Shown here one piece after another: positions 24,601 to 36,000 of a stretch of DNA of 64,000 nucleotides (within the stretch, counting starts at the first letter, position 1; each line of letters starts with the position of its first letter). The DNA comes from Trochalopteron elliotii (lineage: Eukaryota > Chordata > Aves > Passeriformes > Leiothrichidae). The position numbers were made by a program, and so were the translations under genes. The notes under the pieces are model-generated. The model ran no database searches. It was not told the DNA's origin and saw only the letters and a program-made list of their open reading frames with translations. The DNA lies in assembly GCA_024734555.1 (NCBI GenBank), contig JANPWX010000619.1, forward strand, positions 546,894-610,893, given 5' to 3'.

Positions 24601-25232
24601 TTATACTGCAAAGCAGTATAAACATTTATATTTTATAGTAACTCTAATCCAGTGCTAATGCCCTGAGCTATGGGTGTCACTTCAAATTGCCAAGATTTAT
24701 GTGATACTTATATCTGCCTTTTTCAGGTGAATTTGACCCTAGTACACTTAGTGTTACACTGATTTGTAGAATCTAGATACTATTAATAGGCTGCAGAGAG
24801 GAGTGAAATTACTTATATAGGAGCACATATTATAAAATCATAATTACTCCAAAGTTTCAGTACCTCATACAGAAATTAAGAGACTGGCTGTAGTAACTTT
24901 ATAATGATTGAAATATTAATATAGGACCTCTCAAATTTTAGAGACAGTGTAGATTTTAAAGAATAGGTTACACACAAATTCACATAACATTTTACCAATC
25001 TGCACACATTTAAAATAAGATCTCTTAGGTTGCACAGACTACACCTCTATTCTTAAAAAATTGTGAGCACTAAAGAAATAGGTGGGTATTACCCATACTT
25101 ATATTTTTTTCTAATTTATGTACACTTTAGGAGGGACATGGACTGACAAAAGGGAGCACAGGATTTGTATGCAGCTAATGCCATCTCTCAGCTTGAAATT
25201 AAGTTGGACCTTTGGTCTAGAGATAGCCAGTT
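21619..25232. other. AT-rich unique stretch
   Basis: Includes a 139-codon minus-strand frame (24206-24625) that is rich in Tyr, Phe and Ile and crosses an (AAATAG)n repeat, so it is unlikely to be a gene. No interspersed repeats recognised. 23900-24120 is repeat-free with balanced composition. Confidence 0.5.
24391..24417 (+). repeat. Short (AAATAG)n microsatellite
   Basis: About four copies of a 6-base AAATAG-type unit, slightly imperfect at both ends. Confidence 0.85.
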
Positions 25233-25238
25233 CAATAG
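25233..25238 (+). repeat. Left 6-bp target-site duplication CAATAG
   Basis: CAATAG immediately precedes the TG start of the LTR and is repeated exactly after its CA end at 25832-25837. Six bases is the usual duplication for class II (betaretrovirus-like, ERVK) integration. Confidence 0.85.
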
Positions 25239-25831
25239 TGTCGTGGTTTAACCCTGCCAGGAACCAAGCTCCAGGCAGCTGCTCAGTCACTCCCCCACCA
25301 GTGGGACTGGGGAGAAAATCGCAAGGGTAAAACCTAGAAAACTCATAGGTTGAGTTAAAGACCAATGAGCAGGGGAAGCAAAAGCTGCACACACAAAAAG
25401 CAAAAGCAGAACAAGGAATTAATTCCCCAGCTCCCATGGGCAGGCAGGTGTTCAGCCATACCCAGGAGAACAGGGCCCCATCACGTGTAACAGTGACTTG
25501 GGAAGAAAAACACCATCATTCCAAATGTCCCCCCCTTCCTCCTTCAACCCCTCACCTTATATACTGAGCATGATGTCACATGGTCTGGAACATCCATTTG
25601 ATCAGTTGGGATCACCTGTCCCCACTGTATCTCCTCCCAGCTTTCCAGGCACTCCCAGCTTCCTCTCCAGCCCGGCATTACAAAAAGCAGAAAAGTGGCT
25701 CTGTATAAGCCCTGCACAGCAATAACAAATACATCTCTATATTATCTTCACTGTGTTCAGCACAAATCCAAAACACAGCCCCATACTAGCCATCATGAAG
25801 AAAATTAACTCTATGTCAGCCAAAACCAGCA
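25239..25831 (-). mobile_element. Solo LTR, ERVK-type avian endogenous retrovirus
   Basis: A 593-bp element begins TGTCGTGGTTTAACCC and ends AACCAGCA, inside perfect CAATAG duplications. Transcriptional orientation is leftward: on the minus strand it starts TGCTGGTTTTGGCTG, has a TATA box (TATATAA, 25557-25563) after a TGTGACATCATG motif, and ends GGGTTAAACCACGACA. This is a family widespread in many birds. There is no internal gag, pol or env sequence, so it is a solo LTR. The polyadenylation signal appears degraded. Short frames of 70-108 codons within it are not genes. Confidence 0.88.
25557..25563 (-). promoter_or_regulatory. TATA box of the ERVK-type LTR
   Basis: TATATAA on the minus strand, preceded by TGACATCATG (a CRE/AP-1-like word), at the position expected for the U3/R border. 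Current activity unknown. Confidence 0.5.
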
Positions 25832-25837
25832 CAATAG
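25832..25837 (+). repeat. Right 6-bp target-site duplication CAATAG
   Basis: Exact copy of the left duplication at 25233-25238; defines the right border of the LTR. Confidence 0.85.
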
Positions 25838-25904
25838 CTAGATATTCATAGAGAGATAATAAGGAGACTTTAAAATATATTCTCATGCTATGTGATGCAC
25901 ACGT

Positions 25905-26600
25905 ACAGACCCTATAAAGTGTCACATCCTATTTGATAGGTATGTGAGATCACTGAGGGAAATAACGACACAGTGTGAATGCTCACTTCAGTGGGGCAAC
26001 AAGTCGCTCTCTGAACAGTGCCCAAATCTGCAAGATCTGTGGTTTCCCACTTCCTGGCTGCATCAGGGAATGAGAAAGGATGAACTGGAGGAAGCTGGTG
26101 CCAGATCCCCTTCATGGGGATTTGGCTGCTTGGACTCAGGGCCAGCACTGACAGCAGCGCAGCTGTGCAGCCTGGATTCAGAGGGCTGTTTGAGGAGGAG
26201 CTGTGGGAAGCCTTAGCAGAGACCATTCCCTTGTACTCAGGAGCTGCATTTAATCTGGGCAATTGCCCTTGTTTCCTTTCTGGGGTGCACTGCATCCATG
26301 CAGGGGCCCAGCCATGTAGCTCACTGATCTGAACCTGGCACAGCACTGCCTGGCTTGACCTTACACCTGCATTAGTGTTTCTGGATTTCCCTGCAGTCCA
26401 GCTCAGCTGACTGTCCCCAGGCCTGCGCTGCCCTCCTTTTTCAGGTACTGTGGGGCTTGTCTGTCTGGCCATTGCCCTGCTGCCCTTGGCCTGGCTCACC
26501 ACCCCTGCAGAACAGCATCCTGCTGCTGCTCCTTCTCTCTTAGAGCCCAGTGTGAATTTGACTGCTGCTGGAATAAGGAAACCATCTGAAGAGGATAACC
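25905..26600. other. GC-richer block of unknown origin, long frames on both strands
   Basis: Composition is clearly richer in G and C than the flanks. It carries the longest open frame in the window, 196 codons on the minus strand (25912-26502), and overlapping plus-strand frames of 90 and 72 codons. The 196-residue product is Ser/Pro/Gln-rich with no domain, signal peptide or membrane segment that I recognise. Open frames on both strands are easier to obtain in GC-rich DNA, so coding is unproven. It lies outside the adjacent LTR's target duplications, so it is not the retroviral interior. It may be an unrecognised old repeat or LTR. Confidence 0.4.
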
Positions 26601-29600
26601 TTGTTTAGGCTTAGTGTTCAACTTCTGTGGAACACAAGGTTTCCTTTATGATACATATTTCTTTTGTGTCATTAGTGCCATCAAAATTTTGCAGGCCCGT
26701 GAATGGAACAGTTGATAAGTAGTGCTTTTAATGAGACTCAGGTAAAACTCTAACTATTTGGACATTCTAATTTTCTCATATGTTTTTACTCTCATTTAAA
26801 TATATTTGTTTGCAATTAAATATAATAAATCAAGCCTCTGATTGCCAATAATACATTTCTAGACAGAGTAGTAGCAGTGAAGGTGCATTCTCTATATCTC
26901 ACCATACATGTAAATCAGAGCAAGTAACATTGACATAGCATGAACCGTGTCTTGATTCTTTCTGTAGAAGCTTAGCATAGGGTCACAGAACTGTAGCTCA
27001 AAATGTTCCTAATGAACATCCTCATTCATACTGCTTATGTCCCAGCTTGCTCCATGTATATAGAAATAAACTGAGACTTTTAAATTAAAGCACACTTTGG
27101 CACAAACCTCAAGCACACTCTACTAAGTTTGATTGGTTTTTTTTCTCATAATTTAGAATCCAATATCTGAGACTGTTTTAAGACAGGGGAAATTGCCTAT
27201 ATGAAAGTAAGACTACCATTTTGTCAAAAATGGTCCTTAATTAATCTCTGCAGTCCTTAAGTCCTTATTTTTTTGCAATTTGTGAATTTCCTCTTTACCT
27301 AAAATTAAACTGCATTTCATGAATGCCCTTTCCTTTTTTTTTGGTATACCTGTTATAAAAAAAAAGCTAAAACCGTAATTCAGGTACAGATACTACAGCT
27401 AGTGTCATGAAACACAATTTTCAAAGTTGCAATCTAGTTTTCAGATCCTGCAAATTTCTAAGAAATACAGTAAATAATTTTTATGCTCATATTGCTCTGT
27501 GTCATTTATGGACTTTGTAAATCAGTTGCATTAATCAGTTAGATGGATACAAACTCTCTAAATGTGATACTAGAGCATGAAAGACATGTTGAGATTTGTG
27601 TCATCCTGAAGAAGCCCAGTTTGTATTTTCCATGGAGCTTAGTCTGTCAGTAAATAAATTTAAATTGGAAAATTTTTTTGAAAGTAAGAAGTACCAAATC
27701 CAAGCTTATAGATTTTTCTGATGCAGTTTTTCAAAATATTCTTTCTAACTGAAAACAGAAATAACAGACATATGCAGTATGAATAAAAAAAGTATATATG
27801 CAGCTATTAATGAATCAAATACTTTGAAAACAATTTCATTGACTTGAAGACTTGAAGACTGCAAAAATGAAGATGGATCTTATCTAAGCACAGGACAGTT
27901 CTTTTCTTGATTTCTAAGCTGCAGAATATGTTCAAGAACACAGTAAGAGAACAGAATGCTGGTGTGCTATTTCAAAACAGTGCAAGTTCTGCACTTTTTA
28001 GATGGCAACAGCAGATATTTTACGCATGGTTGTTATGCATGCACCTGAATTCCTCTGTGGTTAGCAGGCTGGTGTTGCAGCATTGGATAAATAACTATAA
28101 CAAAATTTACCGAAATGTTCAAGATGCCTTTCAACCAAGATCATCAAGATTCTCCTCTCTGGCTCTGTGCATGTACATATGTATGTATGGAGAGATCCAG
28201 AGGATCACAGCTGTTTGATTTTTCATATTGGTTGTACATAACCTGGAAACACTTTCTAGTATGTGGGTTTGCAATCTATCTATATTGCTTGTTAGAAAGT
28301 TTTATTGCATCTTTTCTGCCAAGCACAAGTAGGTCCATCTTGAGAAAGATCTAATTAGTAGGTATTAATGTATGCTCCATTTGAACACTTAACAACAATA
28401 TTTCATTTTTTAGTGAAAATGCAATAGTGTGAACCTTTGAACATAAAAAAACACACAAGATGTTACTTGACTGCAAAGATACGCAGCAACATAGTTATGC
28501 TTTTCTCCACGTCTGGAATGATTAATTCTTTTCTACTCTTACTTCATCATACTTAGACAAAACCACATATTGGTTTTAATGTTGTAGCCACTGGTGCTTT
28601 ATCATTAAATCATACCTTTCTACAAATTTTAAAAAGAAGTTGTCTCAGTCTGAGTGTCTAAGGTGAATAACTTTTTCATTAAAAGAAAAGTAGGGTGATT
28701 TTCTGTTGTTACTATGTAAAACTCACTAGCATAACAAAGAACAAATGAGGATAGATCAATAAGCAGTATCAAAAATTAAAACTTCATTCATAATAGAGAA
28801 AAAAGCCCACATTTGAAGTAAATGCCTTGCTTGTTAATGTGAAGCTGACCTAGCATTTTTATTCCTGAGTCATATACAGAAATGCTGCTGTGCAGTGGAC
28901 TGTTAAGAGCATGGATTTCTAACCATTTTGCAGATTTATGGAATCCCTGTAGGATTTTCCTTCTAAATATAAACTGTATGCTATACTCACAGGCAGAGTC
29001 TTAAAACAACATTAATGCTCTGATATCAGCATTGCCAAGAAAGCACTGATACTTAGTAGTTGCTAGGCAAGTCTCTAATTTCAAAACTTGAATGAAATCT
29101 CAGGCTGTCTGTATCAAACACTTTGAAAACGACCCACAAAAGTATTGGAAATTAATAAATAGTTTTTAAAGTTTTTTTTAATCACTTTAATTACCCTCAC
29201 TCTAACAGTGACTGAATATAGCAACTGCATAAAAGAAAAGCCATTTGTTTCCAGATAGCCTTGAATGTAAAGGTGATACTGTAATTGGCTACAGGTTTAG
29301 CTTTTCCATCATCACCCTCACACGAGAAAGTCTTCAGTGTCTGTCAAAGCAATAACCCTTCTACTGACAGTTCCCTGTATCTTTGGTCTGCTGTAGCTCT
29401 GCAGAAACAATTGTGAAGAAAAAAATCATTCTCTGAATTGTGAGCCAACTGTAGATTATATATAGGATATAATTCATAACACATGTCTCTTATTTATTAT
29501 ATGTTTATTTTCAGGAGAATTGCATCTGGTTTCCATTTGCAAGATGGAGGCAAGCTTGTGCATATATCTGGCAATATTTTTTCCTTCCTTAGCCTGGGAT

Positions 29601-32600
29601 TTGAAATTATACTGATGCAGAATACTTTATTTCATCAGCTTTTGTACTGGAAAGGCATAAAGTGACCTTTTTAGTGAAATGTTCATTGTCTGTGATGAGA
29701 GGGGAAGTCAGAAGAGGGACAGTGGAATACTTTAGCAGATTCTCCATGAATAATGACACTGTTCGCAGACCCCTATGAGTTGGAAAAACATCAGCTCTCA
29801 CCTCTGGAGACCAGCAGATCCCATGGTCTTTCTTGTTGTTCTCTGGATCAGGTTCAAGTCCCCTGCCCCCTCCAGCAGTCAGCTCCTCCTGTGATCTCCC
29901 CTTCAGACAGACAAACAGGCAGACATGCACACACATAGGTTTGATAGGATGCTTCTTCCTTTCCAACCCTAATTTGCATTTCTCACCTGGTTTTCTGCCC
30001 CTGTGCTCTCCTCCAGTCAACTGGAAAGGGACCTTTGAGTGGGCGATGGCTTTTGTGATGTGCCTGGAACAAACATCCCCCAACAGCCATCATTTCTCTG
30101 TGCTCATTTGAGTATGCAGGGGAGCATAACATAATACATTCTACAAGTAGGCTATATCAGAAAGGATTCAGCAAAGTATCCTCAGAACACATCATTCTCA
30201 GAGCAGCACAGACAAGAAGTTGCTGGACCTTCAGTATGGGTTTGTGTAGTAACAGTAACTAACCCTGTAGCAGATATAAGGACAATTCCCCTCATACCTT
30301 GCAATACTTGGGATTAGAATGTCATCAGTTGCAATAAATGGTTCCTAAAACTGTTATCTATTATCACAAATAGAAGCAGAAGTTTCTTGTATTTGCCTGA
30401 GGATTTAGAGGTAACCTCTTAGTACATATTTAGACTAAGGAAGCAGGAGAGAGCAGTCCCAGGGAATTTGCTTTCAAAGTGGAAGTCTTGTTGCATCCTG
30501 TCTGTTTCTGATCTCTCTGCCTTTGGAAACATGAAATTAAGAAATTTGCTGATTTTTCCTGATTGGCAATTTTTTCCTGTTTAGATATTTCTTTTTCTGT
30601 GTTCATTGTAACACAGAGATAAATACTAATATTTTGTTATTGAAAGTGGAAATGTGCTGCAAAACACTTCAGTGTTTCTCTTCAAGTGTTTCATGTTGGG
30701 CCTCCCCTGCTCTCAACGCTTTCATAATCACCATACTTTAAAGGAGAGAAATGTAATTTATTGTCGTCAGAAACAACATTCTTAATATGGTATCATGAAT
30801 GACTGCCGTTGCCATTCGGTTGTCTCTCATATTCTGAGAATTAGTTTCAACAAAAACGTCGTTTTTTCCTAAGAATGCACACAGAGATCAAAGTATTAGC
30901 AAGGCTACCATATCTGGTCTCAACTATAGCATTCTGTATGTCTAAAATTATTTTATTTTATTTATGTAAACACCCTTTTAAATCTTACAGACGAGTGTTA
31001 ACCAGTTATTATGGTGTTTCACAAGATCTTTTCGCAAAGAAACCTCTCTCTGCTGTTGGATAAAGCAAGATTTTTTATATATATTATTCCTCAGCTATAC
31101 TGGTGGTTTCCAAGGGAGCAGTTACCCCAAATATCACTGACAAATCACAGTCCTGGGGTAAATTGCATGGTACTACCAGAAGACTTGTAATACATCACAT
31201 TCTCTTTTATGTTTACTAACTTTGCTGTTAATCCATGAGTAGGATATCCTTCAAAGAATTAAATCTATTTTTACAGCTGGTTTAAAATTGATCAGATTGC
31301 AGGCACGCCTACTGAAATCAATCAACTAATTGAAGAAACAGAATGAGATTTTTATTATAGGGTTTCAGATAATACCAAGTCCCTTGTGAAAAGTATGTTA
31401 TTTTTTCTCTTTGTTCTGCTTTTGGAAAACTAGAACTGTGAATTGGTGGTTTTTTCAACTGTATAGGTCATTGGAATTATAAAGATTTCCAGAGCAAAAT
31501 CACTGAATAATCCCTGACAGAGTGGTTTACAAAGGTATTTAATCTGCTATATATATCTGCTCAAAGCAATTCAAATATTTCAGTTTTGCTGATTATCTAA
31601 CCATAAAACTTTTAGCAAACCTTTTAGAATGAATGACAGTACACAATACATCACACAGCTGTTGAGGACAGAAACCATTTTTTTAAATGTTAAACGATTT
31701 TGATAACAAAAACTGGTTCCTTACACCCTGGACTGAAATTCTGCTGCCCTTCTAACTAAATTTCTTTGGGCTTGTCAGTTCTAGAAGAGCAACAGACTGA
31801 AGACAATTCAGCATTCAGATCTTCATGAGCTTAAGATGCAAAGAAATAACAATACCCTAGAGAAAACCAGGTGATTACAGCTGAAGAGTTGGAAAAACTT
31901 GGTATTTTTCTGTCAGAAACCTTGAGGCCTGTTTGGTTATCTGCGGATTGTTAAGGCACTAAAGTTGATTTCAATGTAGATTTTCATATACTCTTTTTTT
32001 TTTTTCTGAGAAGTCTTTCTAGTATCAAGAGATATACATGAATTTAACTGTATTTTTTGAGCAAAGTAATGCTCATTCACCTGAAATAGTTGCATTCGTT
32101 TACATTATGTAACTTCTGTGTGTTAAAATACGTTGTTTGAATATATCCATGCTAATGCGTATTTTAAATGTGTAAGCTTGTTTGTATGCAAATATAATAA
32201 GAGAGTAAATTTATATTGCCCTCACAGGGCTTTCAGCACCATCCACCATAGACTTATGGTCTTTTCCTATTTTCCAAAAGCCTATGAGTAAGCCTACTAT
32301 GCAGTCAAAGAGTATTAAAGTCTAGGTAGGTGAAAGAGATTGTCTTCAATCCAATTTACACAAACAGGAAGAGCAACAAAATCTCACAGACTTTTTAGAG
32401 TTCTACAGGATTTTCTGGCATCCAGGATGCATGACCTCAGGCTCCATTGTTCTAATGTCCTACTTCCTGATAATTTTTACCTTTTCTATGTTCTCCCTCT
32501 CTCTAAAGTTAACATAATTTAATAAACGAACCTTACTGAAGACCTATTTATATTACTTCCATCAAGTATGTTGGAAGGTGCTTAACATGTGCCTAAATTC

Positions 32601-33000
32601 ATGATGGAATAATCTTGTCCACAGTGGGTGTCACTTTTTAAACACCAAGGATACAGCCCAGATTCAAGTGAATTATCACAGATTAGTAAATCTGTATGAA
32701 TGGCTGAACTGTGATTGCTGTCTCTGAGGATGTTCCTAGTGTGCAGAAATTGAAGGAAAATATGGCACTGCTAAAACTGAAGTGAGAAATTGACTAATTT
32801 ACTACCATATCAAGATTTACCTAGTTACCTGCAAAAGAGCACAGTTTCTAAAGTATCCCCTCCAGAAAATAAAGAAAAAATATATTCTGGAAAAAATCAT
32901 GAGTATTTACTTAATAATCAGTCTTTGTATGTTTTGGTCTGTGTTTTTATATTCTCAACTCCTTCATAAAGACAATTTGTAAACTAATTGATACTTTTGT
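26601..33000. other. Repeat-poor AT-rich stretch, no gene seen
   Basis: No CR1, LTR or SINE recognised. A 158-codon minus-strand frame (29607-30083) with overlapping plus-strand frames occupies a less AT-rich patch (29680-30110), with a run of ACA-type words near 29910-29935; I recognise no protein in it. A 103-codon frame at 27907-28218 is equally featureless. Confidence 0.5.
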
Positions 33001-36000
33001 AAAATATTTAAAAGTCCCTGTGAGTAAGAAAATACAGGTATTAAAAGGAATTTAAGGAAAGTCTTTTTTTATTAATAGCATACTCAGTTACCATAGCTCA
33101 GCTGGCACACGTTTAGTTCCACTGTGGTCTTTTTATTTTTAGTCCAGGGCTTTAGTTTCTTAAGCCAGACCTTGCAGCACTGAATGAAACAATTCAATAA
33201 AACCAATTTGGATACAATACTCAGAGCTGGTACTTACTGCAATATCCAGTGTTGGTGACAGGCTGCCTGGAGTCCTGCCAATGCTGATTTAGCAGTATAT
33301 GCCAGCTCAGTGAGTCAGAAACAGTTTTTACATGTGCCAGCTCAATTGTGCAAGGTTGCTCAGAAATCCCTTTCAATACCCAGGCAGAATAATTGCTGTA
33401 TTTCCAATTTACTTTCCTTAGGAGAAAGGAACAAAGGAAAAGAGAAGCATCAATAGAATGGCTTTTACTATCAATTTTGTAGCCTGCTGTGGAAGGTCAC
33501 TGCTTTGAAAATATTTCACTCTAAGTGAATATTTAGGTCATGTGATAGTGGGTGCAGCTTTCTGACATTCAAGTATGCAAGAGAGAAAAACAATAATTGA
33601 AAGGATAACTGCCTTGAAACAGTAAGAATAAAAGTTTAAAAAGTCACTTGCCTAAGAAGAAAAAGTTTAGCAAAGACTGGGGAATGTACATGCATAGTTT
33701 AGCCCACATATCATAACGGAGAGCAAAACAGAAAGATGGAGTACAGGTATGACCTTTTTAAATGTGTTTTTAATGAAATGATGTGGTGACAGTACAGCTG
33801 TAGGAATATCGTTTTCCCCTCAGTATAGAATGAGTTAGTAGAAAATTTGTTTCAGACCAATTTCTTGAGAGTTGCTCTGTTCAGCTCACTATGAAATATG
33901 GAAATGAGCACTTTTAAGAGCCAAGTCAAGATACCCATTCATCATTTACCTGAGACAATGTCCTTACTGACAAGTTGCATACAGAGGAATATAGGAAACC
34001 AGGACCCAATTGGAACAGGTTTGTCTTGTTTGATTTAAAAAATAGTAATAAAACTGGATAAGAGGATAAAATTTACATTGTAATAGTCACTGAAGCCAAT
34101 AACCATTACTTACTGGTTCAGTTATCACAACATAATCTGGTTAAATGTAAAACAAAGAAAAGTTGTCATCTCCTCAAACTTCCATATAATGAAATTAGAA
34201 TCTCAGTGAGAGACATTGTCTGAACACACAAACCCATGTTCCCTATCCAAAAATCAAGTTGCAACAGCTGGACTAGGTGATTTGGAAAAAAAAATCCTCC
34301 ACTCCTAGGCTTTGAAACAATAATCAACGTGCTTAGTAACAGTTTTTCCCCAAGGGGTGAAGAACTTATTTGTACTCCCACCTGTTTTTCTCACATGACA
34401 AGTAACTCCAATGTGTTTAAGGGTAAGATAACTTGCTGGTATTTTTAACCTCTAAAAAATACCTGTCAGCGTTTTTGTACCAGTCTTCCTTTCTTTTCTG
34501 CTTCCACCACTGACTCAAACAAAACAGGCTGACTTTCCCATCAGAATGCCTTCTTGATGAGTTTTATAGGCCAGTTTCCTTTTTTTTTTCCACATCTCAT
34601 CTTTACACAACAACAAGCAGGCTAAGGCCTAGCTTATGCCATTCTAATCACTTGAAACATTGAAAAAGCAGTTGCCTTTCATTTTCTCCTAGACATGATG
34701 TACCTTTTACTCTTCTTCAAAAGGCAATACTCCAGAATTCTTAACAGTTTATGATGAGGTGCTTATAATAACCACTTAGATAATAACATCAAAATAGCAC
34801 CAAAAAAAAATTTAAATACCGATCCCAGTTCCTGCTTAAATATGGTTCACAACAAATACTGAAATAAAAAGATGGGTAATTTTTTTAAAGTTTAAAACTT
34901 TTTTTTCATTGTTCGTCAAAGTAAGCCTTTCAAGGAAATCATCTATTTAGATTAAATGTCAGTAGAGTATAAATTTAAAACAATATCAGAGTAACTAGGT
35001 AGATTGGATAGGGTTTGGGTTGCTTCAGCTTCTCCTCTCTAACACCTGCATTGAAAGACACATTTGAAAAATGTAAGTCCAAAAAAGTGGTAAAAACAAT
35101 AAAATCAAACATCTTCAGGTAGAAAGAAATTGATATAAAAGCTGAATTTGCAAGTATACATATAATCTCTTGTCTACAGCTTTGGTTGTTTACAAACCTC
35201 ATTTCCACAATGTAAAATTTAGCTCATGATAGAAATTAAAATTTTCTCAGAGCAACTTAGCTATGTGAGGAATGTAGTGGGGGTTACTGCAAAATATTGC
35301 ATCACATAAAGATATTACAAGTGTCATAATGACACACACTATGCCAGATTTATGGTCTGGAGGTCTGTACAGAGCATCTACTGAGCTGTTCAAACACGTA
35401 ACAGGGACACAGAGTACTATGCCCTCTTTTCAGGATGGAAACCAGGTTCTTCTTACTCTGAAATAACAGAGATAAACAACTTAGACTTCATTTCTGAATT
35501 ATAAGTATCTTCACCCAGGGATATATGATGTTCAAAGGCTATAGGGAACATAAGCTTCAGTTAATCATGCATAATCTCAAACCCCAATATTAAAATAACA
35601 TGTATGGTCATCTTTATTAATCAGAATTTCTCATTTTCTCTGTGCTGAACAAAGTCTTATTACTAATGAAATATGACAAAACATTTTGCAAATTGCAGAG
35701 GAAAGTGAATGTGTTGGTCAAATGACTTCTGATATAAAATGTCTAACTTTCTCCAGTAGCAGCTTTGAAATGACTGACATAATAGGGAAGTTTTGACCAT
35801 GGGTGGCATCTTCAATACTGGGCACAGTGTGTTAATTGTGTTGTCTGTATAGGTGGCAGGTTTTCATGACATTTGCATATTTGTGTGCAATTTACGAAAA
35901 GAATAAATGTGAGAGCATGGAATTTTAATAGTGATGGATCACCAAATTCCCAGGAAAGTGTATAGGTGGTTTTCTCAAGAATTCCCAACATAAACGTGAC

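Noticed and set aside
24206..24625. 139-codon minus-strand frame
   Set aside because: It crosses an (AAATAG)n repeat, is dominated by Tyr/Phe/Ile and has no domain; consistent with chance in AT-rich DNA.
29607..30083. 158-codon minus-strand frame overlapping plus-strand frames
   Set aside because: No recognisable domain, conserved motif or clear splice structure; the patch is simply less AT-rich.
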